Positions 10,680-22,049 of a stretch of 64,000 bases of DNA are shown here, piece by piece. The DNA is taken from contig NC_089240.1 in assembly GCF_963924675.1 (NCBI RefSeq), positions 120,843,680 through 120,907,679 on the forward strand, in the 5' to 3' direction. Each line of letters begins with the position of its first letter. Position 1 is the stretch's first letter. Under the pieces are notes generated by a model. The model worked only from the letters and a program-made list of their open reading frames with translations. It made no database searches and had not been told where the DNA came from. The DNA is from Phocoena phocoena. Taxonomy: Eukaryota; Chordata; Mammalia; Artiodactyla; Phocoenidae. Position numbers and translations under genes: made by a program.

Positions 10680-12755
10680 CTAATTTAAACCAACAATGAC
10701 AGAAATACATTTGCACAAAAGTTTCCTACCCAGTGGCCTTTAAATCGCATCACTGTCTTTCTACCTAGAAGTTTATCCCCATCTCAGTGGCATGAGTAAC
10801 TTTTTGAAAATACTTCTTTGTTTATAAAAAAAAATAATCATCAAATATAAGAACAATAACATTGTGAACTTACAGGTTCTCTTTTTTTCACAGCTCTCCC
10901 AGGAATCATGAAGTCTGAGAAAGCCAATTCTAGAACAAAAATTAAAATACAAAACATTAATTCTCTTAAAGTACACAGTCCCTATTAAAGAGGCTAAGAC
11001 AAGAACAAAATAATTCAGAAAATTTTCCAAAGGATTCTGGAAATTATTTATTTATGATGATGCCCTACTGCCTTTCAAAAAATGATTTATGGCTTTCAAA
11101 GCTACACATAATGCAAAACAGGAGGATCGAAAATAAAGCTAGAACAAAATCAATTAAATGGAAGCAATGACATTGATATTATTAGTCATATGAAATGATT
11201 AAATACCATAGTTGGGCTCTGATTTGAGCACTCTGCATTTCTTATCAGTTAAAAGATGAAAAAGGAGAAATGCTTAGTTATATCAATTATATATACTGAA
11301 TAAAAATTGGGATATATCATCTGATAATGTGGTGAATTGTAAAGTTGAGACTTCCCTGGAATATCTGAAATGGAAGGTTCTCTTTGTATAATTCTCATTG
11401 CCTGACAAAAGACAACATGCCTATTTTCTTTCGAGATACATTTCCTTGTGTTAAATGCAAGAAGGTATTAATGGCATCTCTACAATTTGATATAAAGTTG
11501 GGCATACAAGAGACATAGCTGACTGGCAAAATGTTTGATCCTCTGTGCTCTGTTGAGCATTGCCCATGGCTGTTCAGAGCTCCATTTTCTCCTCTTGGCG
11601 AGCCATTAACGCATTACCCCACTTCACAATGAAGCGATTTTAACAGGCTTTGGCTCACAAATGCAGGAACAGAGCACAGCACTGGCCTAAAGATCAGATT
11701 CTCCAAGGTCTCCTACCTTCACACATGGGCTGCTCTTCCCTCCAAATTAAACAATTCTTCATCTTTTTTTTTTTTAAGCTTAGTTCAGAAATGATTACGT
11801 TTTCTAAGTTATATGGAAGTGTCCTGAAACACATTTATAATAATAAGCTACTTTAAATGTAGTTTCGTTCAGTGGACTACATTTATATATTGTTCTTTGT
11901 AAATATGCAGAAGCAATAGTGCATCAGTACAGATTTTGTTTGTAAATATACCTCTTGTAAATCAAGTGGCTTTCATCTCACATTTTATTGCAACTGCAAT
12001 ATACAAAAAGGGGTGCAGGGATTTTGTTTGTTTGTTTCCAGAAGAAATTTGCTTAATGTTATGGTGCAAATTAGAGTTCAATTTCAACATAGTTGAACAG
12101 TTCATCAGTTCAATTATAACTCACAACTCTGATGACATTTTCTTAAAACTGCAGGTACCTCTCTTAAGGTACAGAGAAATGCTAATCAATACTTTAATGA
12201 AAACGTTGTTACAAGAACAAAAAGTCCTCAATTACCAAGTTAGTTGTTCTGTTTGCCATCACTTCAAAGGGATCTTTCTGCAGTCTTTCCCATGAGGGGA
12301 TTGTTAATTACCTCTTTAGGACCCTGTTTCCATGAAACAGCATAGACTTTAGGGAGTAGAATACTCCAAAGTAACAATGAGAGAACTCATTCGGACACAA
12401 TTTCAGGATTTTGCAAAGCATTTTTACATATTATACTCCTGAATATGAATACCATTCTGGATAGTAACATATAAGATACCAACTGAAGACCATAATTCAA
12501 AGAAATATAAAATGTAGGTGTTTTAAACCTTCCTGCCTATCTTCTGTTTGTCTGCTTATTATTATTGGCCTTAAGTGTCCAAGAGCTTGCTTGTTATTCC
12601 CATGAGTCTCTTGGCTAGGGCTATATTTAGCACACTATAAGGAACACTCTCGGCCTCTTCCATTTTTCTACCCTGGGACATTTTCAGGAAGCAAATGGTC
12701 CTCAATCAAGACATACGAATTGTTAATTCCTTGCTGATGGATGAAATGGATTACT
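10680..12755. other. Unassigned AT-rich DNA
   Basis: No recognisable repeat or exon. One open frame on the plus strand at 11,936-12,295 (119 codons) has no recognisable product and no coding-like neighbourhood; I treat it as chance. Confidence 0.4.
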
Positions 12756-12759
12756 TTTC

Positions 12760-13240
12760 AAGATTCAATTCAACAGGATATTTATGGAGTCTCCACTATG
12801 TGAGTCTTGTACGAGGGATCTGAATATGGCTAATGCATCATCTCTGCTTTCAAGGAGTATGCAATCTCACAGAGTTGAGGGAAATGTATGCCATTAAAAA
12901 AAGCAAGAAGGGCGCTTCCCTGGTGGCGCAGTGGTTGAGAGTCCGCCTGCCGATGCAGGGGACACGGGTTCGTGCCCCGGTCCGGGAAGATCCCACATGC
13001 CGCGGAGCAGCTGGGCGCGTGAGCCATGGCCGCTGAGCCTGCGCGTCCGGAGCCTATGCTCCGCAACGGGAGAGGCCCGCGTACCGCAAAAAAAAAAAAA
13101 AAAAAAAAAAAACAGGAAGGAAAAAATTGCTCTATTAGAAATTTAAGCAAAGTGCTGCCAGCATACTGAGGAAAGAGCAGGAGTTACAGAAGGTTTCACG
13201 AGTGAGCTTGGTCTCAAAATTTACTAGACTTTATATAGAA
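12760..13240 (-). mobile_element. L2 LINE fragment, split by a SINE
   Basis: Left part: ATATTTATGGAGTCTCCACT and CAAGGAGTATGCAATCTCAC, the antisense L2 3' end (cf. TATTTATTGAGTGCCTACT, AAGGAGCTTACA). Right part after the SINE: GTTACAGAAGGTTTCACGAG. Old and divergent. Confidence 0.6.
12911..13112 (+). mobile_element. CHR-type SINE, short type
   Basis: Complete copy with a pure A25 tail at 13088-13112, the longest uninterrupted A tail of the set. Possible target-site duplication is imperfect: AGCAAGAAGG left, AACAGGAAGG right. Sits within the L2 relic. Confidence 0.9.
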
Positions 13241-13529
13241 GTACGTATAGGCAGAATAAATTTGTCTTTTGGTGCAGGGTGGGAAATCCTGATGTGGTGA
13301 TCATGGCTGATCAAAATATCCTTTTTCAAATATCAAACATAATATGAATACGGCAGTCCACTCAGAAATAACGATGTCTATGTCAGAACCATACTTCCAA
13401 AAGTGGCATGTTCAAAGTTCTGTTTCACACTTTCATAATAATCTAAAAAGATAATCTGCAGACCTTTAAACAAACATCTACTATAAGTTTCCCTTAGCTA
13501 ATCTCAATTCCTTTTACATGAAATTAATA

Positions 13530-13742
13530 GTCAGCGGCCACCAGATGCAAACTATTATATATAGAATGGATAAACAACAAGGACCTACTGTATAGCACAG
13601 GGAACTATATTCAATATACTGTGATAAACCATAATGGAAAAGAATATGAAAAAGAACACATATATGTATAACTGAATCACTTTGCTATACACCAGAAACT
13701 AACACAGCATTGTAAGTCAACTCTACTTCAATTAAAAAAAAT
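13530..13742 (+). mobile_element. L1 3' end fragment
   Basis: L1 3'UTR terminus with TATAACTGAATCACTTTGCT, CCAGAAACTAACACAGCATT and an A-rich tail, related to but distinct from the 3' ends near 38.7, 56.8 and 58.5 kb. Degraded duplication: AAATTAATAGTCAGC near 13521 and AAAATTAGTCAGC near 13738. Confidence 0.75.
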
Positions 13743-13754
13743 TAGTCAGCTGCC

Positions 13755-14439
13755 TTTCTTGAGTGCCTCCAGGATCTCTACATACATGATTATAGGCTAG
13801 TGTCTATGGGAAGATCAGCAAGCATCCCATGTGGCATTTCTGCGTTGACCAAATTTGAGAGATAGTATATACTTGGAGTTTGCTGGGAACCCCATCTTTA
13901 CAAAATGCATAAGTCTTACTGTAATATTTCCCAATGCCTTTCTATTACTGGAGAGAGAACAGTCTCAAGTACAGATCTTGTTCTACTCAAACAAAGCTGA
14001 ATTGCATGCTGCCTGAGTAGTGAACAGATGGATTTTACTTAGGGCAGAATCAGCCCAATCATTAGCCTTCTGTTTCATTATATATCTGGGGCTACGTAAT
14101 CAAGTTCGCTCATACTTTAAAACATGAATTACCATTCATGGAGCAGATCTGCAATTGTGGAGAATATAAAGAAGTGGGTCTACAACTTTTCCATTTAGAG
14201 TAATGGCTCACTGAGCAGGTTCACACATTTGTTTATCAAATACCACCTCCAACTTTAACCTGCACAAAGGTGTTTATTTTCAATAGATTTGTTAAAGCTA
14301 TCTGAGATTGACTTATTCTGGAGACTAATGTGTTTTTCATTCATTTCTGAAAAATAGAAGCCACAACTTGACAACAACTAAATTTTCCCAACAAAGTCAT
14401 TCATAAGGGAAAAAACATTGAATTGATGGTTTAACATCA
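13755..14439. other. Unassigned single-copy-like DNA
   Basis: No repeat or exon recognised. Confidence 0.4.
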
Positions 14440-14830
14440 CAATCAAAGCGGTTAGTTAGTTGATTGTTTCACTGTTACTCAGAGGCATATGCCCAGCTGT
14501 AATGCATTTCATTTGCATTAGTTAAGATAATACATTAACAACTGACAAACATCTAACTTTACTAATTTGCCTGAAAGCAGCATTAACTAATGAATGCATA
14601 CGACTTCGCATCAGACCTGCTGAAGCTAGTTAACACTAAAATATTTTGCTAGCTTCAACGTCATGATAATCTTTTTTCAAACTCAAAACCACGATTATGC
14701 TAATATGTCCTAAAGATACCACTGAAAGTCAATTAACAAGTCTTTACTTTGGGAGAAAAGCAGTCAACACAGGCGCCATCCACTAATATGCTAATGGTTA
14801 AGCAGACAGTTGCCAGGCAACTACTAGACT
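14440..14830. promoter_or_regulatory. Candidate conserved enhancer-like element
   Basis: Repeat-free AT-rich stretch crowded with transcription-factor-type sites: a canonical POU octamer ATTTGCAT at 14511-14518, the octamer variant ATGCTAAT at 14788-14795, several TAAT homeodomain cores, and the perfect RFX X-box-like palindrome GTTGCCAGGCAAC at 14809-14821. Such clustering is typical of developmental enhancers in gene deserts. This is inference from motif density only; conservation has not been tested. Confidence 0.3.
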
Positions 14831-16425
14831 CAGCACGGACTTTCTCAAACTTCCCTCGCTCAGCAAGGAGGGAGCATTTTAGTATTTCACTCTAGTACTT
14901 CAATTGTCTCCCTTCCAAGCCAACTGTAAAAATTCATGGATGATCTCAAGAGACACCTTAAAAGAGGTCAATGAGTTCAAGGAATATCAAGAATGCAGAA
15001 AGAATTGTCAGTGTTGTGATATTAACACAGCTAAGGTGATGGGGGCCTGCGAAAGAGCTCTGTGCAACGGTTAAGTCTTGAGAGCGTTACTTGTGCAGGA
15101 TATTGGGACACCATTTACTGCAATATCCTAATGATATACACAATGGAAGTCAATTAACAAGCCATTATAGAGAGAAAGGGGCAGTCAGTGAGACGGATTC
15201 TCAAGTTACCACAAGCACTGACATCTTATGGTATTTTATTTTTAATCTTAGTATTTTTTTTTATTTTCCAGACTTATTCTGAATTTCGGGCATTATTACT
15301 GTCTTCCACAGTATGTACAATTGTAAACTCGATTCGAGGGTAAATATTATTACAAAGGAAGATATTAAAATTCAAATGGCCTCTTTCCTTCCTAGAAACT
15401 CAGATACTGTATATGTACAACATAGCCACCGATCATTATCAAAAAGTAATAATTTTGCATCTAAATGCAACTTTCAAACATCTCCTGCATTCCTCAGGAT
15501 GATTTTAATATATCTAGGAGTCAATAAGAGTTGTTTTATAACCAGCAGAATAAATTTTTAATTTCCTATTAGAAGTCCATTGGAAAGGAAGATTCACTTA
15601 ACATAAATTCATTTTACAAAAAAACTTGGCTGGAACACATCCCTTCCACTTAGGAAAGGATATCTAACACCAAAAGCGAAATCACCATATACTGTGTCTA
15701 TTTTAATCTCTAACTTTCATCTCTAATACTTGGCTTAGCTAGTATGTTCTATAAAAAATGCACAAGCTATTGATTTTACATTTCGTTTGAGATTGTTCTA
15801 GCTCCTTAAAAATTTAAGTGGACCAATTCTTATTGTCAGCAAATATGCATATCCAGCAGGCAAATGTGCCATCTTTCATAATTCTTTCTGAAGTGTCCTA
15901 AGAAATCACAGTAGAAACATCCTTAAATATATATTGTTAAAAGTATAGGTAAGACAGAGTAACAGTAGTGTGTGGAGTCTCTGAATGCCAAGAATACATA
16001 TATAACTTAATGAACAAAAAGGAAAAAAGGCAATAGATGGATTTTTGAGTGACATCCACTGTTAGAAGGTATTTTTCACATACTCAGTCACAAAAATGAT
16101 TCCCCTTTTGACCTAAGAGAATTTGTATTTTAAAGCAATTCAATGCACATACATTCTAGTTAAGTTTATACACAGATATAAAATCATTCGAATTTTTAAG
16201 ATCTTCCACTCAAATACTATTTTTTCTCTCTGACTTTATGTTCAAATTATGCATTCTGTGCCAGAAAGGCAAAGTAATGGTTTTGCCCACTAATCATAAA
16301 CTATTGTTTTCATGTCATCAGGTACTGCTCTCACGTGTCCTATATTTGAAGGGCATATCAATCATATCGTTGCTAATTCCCACAGCCCCCATGTAAGGAT
16401 AATGGATAATACAGAATTTGATTCT
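14831..16425. other. Unassigned AT-rich DNA
   Basis: No repeat family or coding exon that I can support. Confidence 0.4.
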
Positions 16426-16429
16426 CTCT

Positions 16430-16545
16430 TTGTAATTAGAGAAACTGAGGCACAGAAAATTAAAACCTCTTTGTTTCAGCCTTATAAAATGTTCCCCATA
16501 CAGAGTTGTGATTCAAATTCAAATTGTCCTGACTCCTTTATTGTG
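16430..16545 (-). mobile_element. MIR SINE fragment
   Basis: Antisense MIR core: GAGAAACTGAGGCACAGAAA, then GTGATTCAAATTCAAATTGT and CCTGACTCC, matching the GGATTCGAACCCAGG / CTGACTCC region. Confidence 0.65.
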
Positions 16546-16559
16546 AAGGCTTAAGATTA

Positions 16560-17375
16560 GTTCACTCTTTGATAGGGGTAGAGGACATAGTTTGTAGGAG
16601 ACAGGTTCTCCGTTTTCTCACCTGGGAAGTGTGCCAACTTATGACAAAAATCATTATTCTTATATGCCAGGTTTTTGTCCCATGATGACAATTTTACAAC
16701 GAATTCTGGCTGAAAAGTGCATGAGTGAAGTTTGTTTTAATGACTTCCATGAATGATAATTTAGTTCTCTCTCTTATCCACATTAAAAGTCAAATCAGGG
16801 CCTCATAACACATTGTAGACTGTCTTTGGAATGTCGAGTGACACTAATGCTCAGCTTCATATTGAGTCTATCATTTGGTTTTCTGTCTAAAGCTCTCCAT
16901 AGGCCCTTTGCTCACTTACTTGACAAGTTCCATCGGGAATTTTACATACTATGCCACCAGTGGACACTTGTTGCTTTCTGTATTACATATTTTCTGGATT
17001 GCTGTGGCCCCGGTATTGTTTTCTGATTGTAGATCCCACCATAATTAGAATATAAGCAAAACATATATAAACAAAAATTGTCAAAAGAGCTCCAATACTC
17101 TGATCAAACTTTTTTCTTTCACAAACATTGATCTCTTACTGGTCAAAGTTCACTAAAGTAAGCATAAAAGGCATTAGACTGAGAATTTGGATCACAGTTC
17201 AGGCCTCTACATTTGTGTAGACTTCAATCAGTTTGTAAAGACAACCCCATCTTATGCTTTTTAAACTACTTTTTAAGCAAAAATGAGTCTTCCATGCCCC
17301 AATCGATTTTTTTGTTTAACATTGCTCTATCATGTCCAATGTTTCTAATGTTTTTTCCACAATATTTTCCTTTCT
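16560..17375. other. Unassigned DNA
   Basis: No repeat or exon recognised. Confidence 0.4.
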
Positions 17376-17390
17376 AAAAAAACACAAACT

Positions 17391-17607
17391 GGGCTTCCCT
17401 GGTGGCGCAGTGGTTGAGAGTCCACCTGCCAATGTAGGGGACATGGGTTCGTGCCCCGGTCCGGGAAGATCCCACATGCCGCGGAGCAGCTGGGCCCGTG
17501 AGCCATGGCCGCTGAGCCTGTGCGTCCGGAGCCTGTGCTCCGCAGCGGGAGAGGCCACAACAGTGAGAGGCCCGCGTACCGCAAAAAAAAAATAAAAATA
17601 AAAAAAT
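17391..17607 (+). mobile_element. CHR-type SINE, short type
   Basis: Complete copy with an A tail interrupted by T (AAAAATAAAAATAAAA). Perfect 12-bp duplication AAAACACAAACT at 17379-17390 and 17608-17619. Confidence 0.92.
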
Positions 17608-17740
17608 AAAACACAAACTACTAAAATGTTGCCCTAATTCCATTTCTATTCCAATAAATAAATATATACGTATATATACACACAAACACACCACTTGAAA
17701 CTTAATAAAATTAACTTATCATGTGAAAGAAGTGACTTAC

Positions 17741-17800
17741 ACCATTGATTTTAATAGTAGCCTCATCAAATCCTTGAATCTTAGGTTTGGAGGGCCTTGC
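17741..17800 (-). other. Weak candidate 60-bp exon
   Basis: On the minus strand a 60-base open segment is followed at once by the strong donor GTAAGT (17735-17740) and preceded by TACGTAG after a moderately pyrimidine-rich tract. It would add exactly 20 codons in phase 0-0, reading ARPSKPKIQGFDEATIKING, a composition that looks protein-like. An in-frame TAG lies just before it, which fits an intron boundary. No neighbouring exon was found and I do not recognise the peptide. Chance remains the likelier explanation. Confidence 0.2.
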
Positions 17801-17961
17801 CTACGTATATTGGTTGAATAGATATGAGGTGGGGCTATAGAAATCTGTTTTTAGAAGTACATTCAAGTGTTTCTGTTACAGCCAGTTCTCTAGTCCAAAC
17901 CTCTGTAAGAAAACTTACAACTCCTGAATTTTTATAACAGCAATAGACTATAGTCAAAATT

Positions 17962-18203
17962 TTTTTTTTTCCGTTTTTTTGCTTTGCTTTGTTTTGTTTT
18001 GTTTTGTTTGCGGTACGCGGGCCTCTCACCGCCGCGGCCTCTGCCGCCGCGGAGCAACAGGCTCGGGACGCGCAGGCTCAGCGGCCATGGCCCACGGGGG
18101 GCAGCTGCTCCGCGGCATGTGGGATCCTCCCGGACCAGGGCACGAACCCGTGTCCCCCGCATCGGCAGGCGGATCCCCAACCACTGCACCACCAGGGAAG
18201 CCC
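17962..18203 (-). mobile_element. CHR-type SINE, short type
   Basis: Reverse-strand copy whose tail has become a (CAAAA)n-like repeat (GTTTTGTTTTGTTTTG on the plus strand). A 13-bp duplication with one mismatch flanks it: TATAGTCAAAATT at 17949-17961 and TATGGTCAAAATT at 18204-18216. Confidence 0.92.
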
Positions 18204-18216
18204 TATGGTCAAAATT

Positions 18217-18883
18217 ATAGCACACCTGCAAGTTACACCAATGACAATTCCATATTCTTCTGTGTTATTTCAATAGCTGATTTCAATACTCCAAACACTG
18301 TTTCATTTTAAATGCCATGGGTTGACCAGATGGTGTCCAGAAGTACTTATTCCTCTGAAAATAAAATTTGGTGACTCTGATTCTTCCTCAAAATGCTTTC
18401 TTTCCATCTCCAAAGGTCAGTATCTAAAATAATGTAATACAGTTGCTTAACTGTTCAATACTGCATTTGATTTCTTTACATTTAACCAATTTGGTTCACA
18501 GCTATTATAAATACATTCTTTATACGTAATATGCATAGTAAATGGGTATCGTTACTCAATGTTTCATAATGTAAGAATAAAGGTCACATTGCATTAAATA
18601 CTTCTTTTAATTAATCTTATATGACAAACAAAATCTATTTTCAGCTCTCGAGGCAGTAGAGCAAGTTTATCTAATCTATATAACTGTCGTGGCTTTACTC
18701 GATGAATTCTTAATGAGGACTTCCAAACAGCTTAAATTAATGGTAATAAAAGAAAGACTGCTTTCTAATGAGAGTCACTGATTTGGTGACTGATTATAAT
18801 GACTATACAATGTAAAAACCATGTAGTAGTACCTAACAGAATTACTGCATTATAACTCAGAATTATTGCCCTGTTGAAAACTA
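18217..18883. other. Unassigned single-copy-like DNA
   Basis: No repeat recognised. From 18,645 to 18,778 a plus-strand frame stays open after a TTTTCAG, but the run is of chance length. The AT-rich stretch 18,640-18,810 could equally be conserved noncoding DNA. Confidence 0.35.
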
Positions 18884-19228
18884 GGGGACTTCCCTGGTGG
18901 CACAGTGGTTAAGAATCCGCCTGCCAATGCAGGGGACACGGGTTCGAGCCCTGGTCTGGAAAGATCCCACATGCCGTGGAGCAACTAAGCCCATGCGCCA
19001 CAACTACTGAGCCTGCGCTCTAGAGCCCACGAGCCACAGCTATTGAGCCTGCGTGCCACAACTACTGAAGCCCGCACGCCTAGAGCCTGTGCTCTGCAAC
19101 AAGAGAAGCCAACGCAATGAGAAGCCCATGCACCACAATGAAGAGTAGCCCCTGCTCGCCGCAAGTAGAGAAAGCCCGCGTGTAGCAACAAAGACCCAAC
19201 ACAGCCAAAAATAAATTAGTTTTAAAAA
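18884..19228 (+). mobile_element. CHR-type SINE, long type
   Basis: Full long form from GGGGACTTCCCTGGTGGC through CAACACAGCCAAAAATAAAT and a short A-rich tail. A target-site duplication is not clear (GAAAACTAGG left, GAAATAGGAG right). Confidence 0.9.
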
Positions 19229-19391
19229 AGAGAGAGAAATAGGAGTGCATTCCACTAGGTATCTTATCTTTACGAAAAGAAAGAGAGAGTCTAGATTTTC
19301 TATTTCCAGTTCAGTAAGATTCTGATTTCACCAAGGAATCCCACTAAAATGAAATAAGAGAAGACACAAAAATGTTTTTTCTTTCCTGCAG

Positions 19392-19543
19392 TTCCTATCA
19401 ATGTATTTCAAAGTGGTACTGAGGATGCTGACTGTACCTGGCCAAGCACTTGGGATTATTCTCAATTGAATAGTGATTTTCAGTGGTCTGAAGAGAAGCC
19501 TAACCAGATCACACAGCCTTGGCCCTCTCCTTGGGAAACTGAG
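19392..19543 (+). other. Weak candidate exon, tryptophan-rich
   Basis: A textbook acceptor (TTTTTTCTTTCCTGCAG, ending 19391) opens onto 152 bases with no stop in one frame, ending GAG before a possible donor GTATTTATT. The 50 full codons read PINVFQSGTEDADCTWPSTW followed by DYSQLNSDFQWSEEKPNQIT and QPWPSPWETE. The peptide is polar, with five tryptophans, unlike the low-complexity translations of nearby noncoding DNA. The frame stays open to about 19,624, and the nearest upstream in-frame stop is at 19,355. I do not recognise the protein and found no partner exon. The reverse strand is also open over the same bases, which weakens the case. Confidence 0.28.
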
Positions 19544-19689
19544 GTATTTATTAAAGATTCAAAAAAAAATTTTTACGTAGCTTCTTGGCTGACACGTAAA
19601 GAATATACATACTACAGATGGTTATAATTTTCCTCACTTTAATATCTTATTTTTATTTCATGTAATTTGTCTAAGGCCTGCAGCATAGC

Positions 19690-19845
19690 TGAATTTCTTT
19701 CAGCATAGGCTCTGGAGTCAATCTTAAGACATATGCAAATTAGATTACTTCCTAGCTATGTGACCTTGGGGGCATACTTATGCTCTCTGTGTAGCACTTT
19801 CCCTATGTGAAAAATGTCTAAAGTAATACCGGTCTCCTCTGGTGA
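19690..19845 (+). mobile_element. MIR SINE
   Basis: Well-kept MIR core: GGCTCTGGAGTCAATCTTAA, then CCTAGCTATGTGACCTTGGG, then a degraded TCTGTG...TTTCCCTATGTGAAAAATG. Confidence 0.8.
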
Positions 19846-20139
19846 TTGAGTCCATTAGATGTGCTAACCCATTCTGTGCTATTTATGGCTTAAACCAGCT
19901 CATGAGAGGCAGTTGTGAACATTTCATCCAAAGCCCATGTTCATTTTCATCATGGAATTTAGCAAATTCTATAACCAGGGCCTTTCTTCTCAGAAAACTA
20001 AGTGTTGAACATTTACTAGCACACCACTGATTAATACACTTAAAATCACACAGAACACAGTGGTTCCATCAACAAGACAATCATGTATAATATTAGCAGC
20101 TCTCAGAATATTAGAACTGGAGGGGACTAGGGAGATTTA

Positions 20140-20585
20140 CTCAACAGAAATGTAAGTCACTTAATGAGGTAAGTCAGTCACTTAACAAAGTGCCAAAAGT
20201 ATGGAGCCCGAACACTTATGGGGCTTACACTGGATTAGGGCAGACAGAAAATAAATATATAGTGTGTTAGATGAGATTTATCTAGAGCATTTAAGCTCTA
20301 GAAAACAAGTAGGGGAGGAAGATGTGGTGGGGGGGGGGGGGGGAGATTTTTGGTAGAGTGCCCAGAAGGGAAGGCCTCACTGAAAAGGTGGTATTTGAGG
20401 AAAGACTGAGAACTTGGTAAGAAAGCAAATCATAAGGATATCTGGGGGAAGACTATTCCAGGCAGAAGGAAAAGCCAGTGCAAAGGCTCTGAGGTAGAGC
20501 ATGCTTAAAATATTAATAAACAAAACAATAAACCAAAGAGGCTAGTGTAGGCAAAGCAGGAGGAATTTAGTAATTTAGGAATTTA
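20140..20585 (-). mobile_element. L2 LINE fragment (antisense)
   Basis: Antisense L2 landmarks: TTATGGGGCTTACACTGG, AGGGAAGGCCTCACTGAAAA, GATATCTGGGGGAAGACTAT, TTCCAGGCAGAAGGAAAAGC and AAAGGCTCTGAGGTAGAGC. A run of 15 G sits inside it at 20329-20343. Confidence 0.8.
20329..20343 (+). repeat. Poly-G tract (15 G)
   Basis: Uninterrupted G15 arisen inside the L2 relic; G-quadruplex capable and prone to length change. Confidence 0.95.
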
Positions 20586-20645
20586 GTTTGGGTTTTTCCA
20601 TAAGATACTAGACAAACCTGAATGAAGTTTTTGGCCAATCCCATA
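20586..20645. mobile_element. Mariner-type MITE fragment
   Basis: GTTTGGGTTTTTCCATAAGA on the left and GAATGAAGTTTTTGGCCAAT on the right match the second half and loop of an approximately 80-bp mariner-derived palindrome; the left inverted repeat is lost. Confidence 0.6.
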
Positions 20646-20649
20646 CACT

Positions 20650-21055
20650 TTTAAATTCATTTTGATCACATCTCAGAATGTTATCTTAGTAGTATTTCAC
20701 GTCAAACTATCAGAGAAGGATTATTTTTTTTTCTTCAATGTACTCCACACATTTGACTGCTCAGTTTAGTTACAGGAATTTTCCCAGATCATCAACTGGT
20801 AAATTCTGTTTTCCTAATAATATAAAAAAGAAGGAAAATCTGATAGCAATTGATTAAAGGAAAAAAAATGTGTGAGGAAGAGTGAAATGGTAGATATGAA
20901 CAATGCTATCTCCTTTTGTTTTCCACATATACTTTAATTACAATTAATTTTGGGGGTCAGTTGATCTGAAGCATATAGTGCTAAACTTAAACTCTCTAAG
21001 ACTAGGAGTTGCTTCTCGTTCATTATTTTATCTTCTGCCCTTAGCACACTGCAAC
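20650..21055. other. Unassigned DNA
   Basis: No repeat or exon recognised. Confidence 0.35.
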
Positions 21056-21059
21056 TGAT

Positions 21060-21735
21060 CCCTATTGTTTGTTGGAGGGTACACCCTGTTTCTTCCCAAC
21101 ACCATCAAGCAGTTCTGCGACAACAGTGGGGTGTCCCACAACTTAACTCAATTCTGACATTATCTACCTAGAGATTGTGTCAGATGCCACAGGTTAAGGT
21201 CTCAGACCTACAAGATCGGTCTGCCCCACCACCCCTACTTCAGAAGCCAATCTCAAGTCCAGGCTGTTATCTCCTCGGCTTGGATCCATTTGTTAGAGCC
21301 ACTCACAGAACCCAGAGAAACATTTTCTTATGCTTACCAGTTTATCATAAAGGATACGGATACAGTTAGATGAAGAGGTACACAGGGCAAGGTCCAGAGA
21401 TATCCTGAACTGGGATGTACTACCCTTCCTGGATGTGGATGCATTCACAAACATGGAAGCTCTTCAAATCTTGTTGAAGAGTTTTTCTGGAGTTTAATCT
21501 GCAGCCCATCCCCCACCCCTTCCCAGAAGTCAGGGAGTTATGGCCAAAAGTTCCAATCCCCTTAGAACTTTCGGGCGACCAGATCCATCTTGAGACTATC
21601 TAGGGATACTACCCTAAGTGGCCTCATTAGCATAAGCTCAAAAGACAGGCCTATCACACAGGAAATTCCAAAGGTTTGAGGAGCTTTGTGCCAGGAACCA
21701 GGGGCAAAGACTAAATATTATTTATTTCTGTGCTT
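21060..21735 (-). mobile_element. Solo LTR relic, probably ERVL class
   Basis: In order: GCCACTCACAGAACCCAGAG, TTACCAGTTTATCATAAAGG, ATGAAGAGGTACACAGGGCA, CATGGAAGCTCTTC, CCTCATTAGCATAAGCTCAA, GGAAATTCCAAAGGTTTGAG and GTGCCAGGAACCAGGGGC. This series matches an ancient ERVL-type LTR read in antisense. I cannot fix the subfamily or the exact ends. No internal viral genes remain nearby. Confidence 0.55.
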
Positions 21736-21739
21736 CACT

Positions 21740-22045
21740 CAGGTGCTATCATCTCTCACCTGGAATCCTTAGCTCTTGTGATGGTATTTTTGTACACAGA
21801 CAGTTGTTCAAATTGACATTTCAGGGAGTGACGAGCGCTTACATCATTCGCTTCTTACACTGTTAACATCTTATACTAGAATAGATTTGTCTTAAGTAAT
21901 GAACCGTTATTGACACATTTTTACTACTTTAAGTCAATATGTTATTCACATTTCCTTTGTGTTCACCTAGTGTGATTTTTCTGTTCCAGATCCCATCTAG
22001 AGACAAATTACATTTAGTCATCAAGTTTCCTGAGGCTCCTCGGGA
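21740..22045. other. Unassigned DNA
   Basis: No repeat or exon recognised. Confidence 0.35.
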
Positions 22046-22049
22046 ATAA

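Noticed and set aside
11936..12295. 119-codon plus-strand frame
   Set aside because: No recognisable domain, no splice or promoter context and no similarity; length is within chance for many AT-rich frames.
18645..18778. Open stretch after TTTTCAG, possible exon
   Set aside because: Only about 45 codons with no donor at the end; chance-level. Kept as a note in the unassigned stretch.
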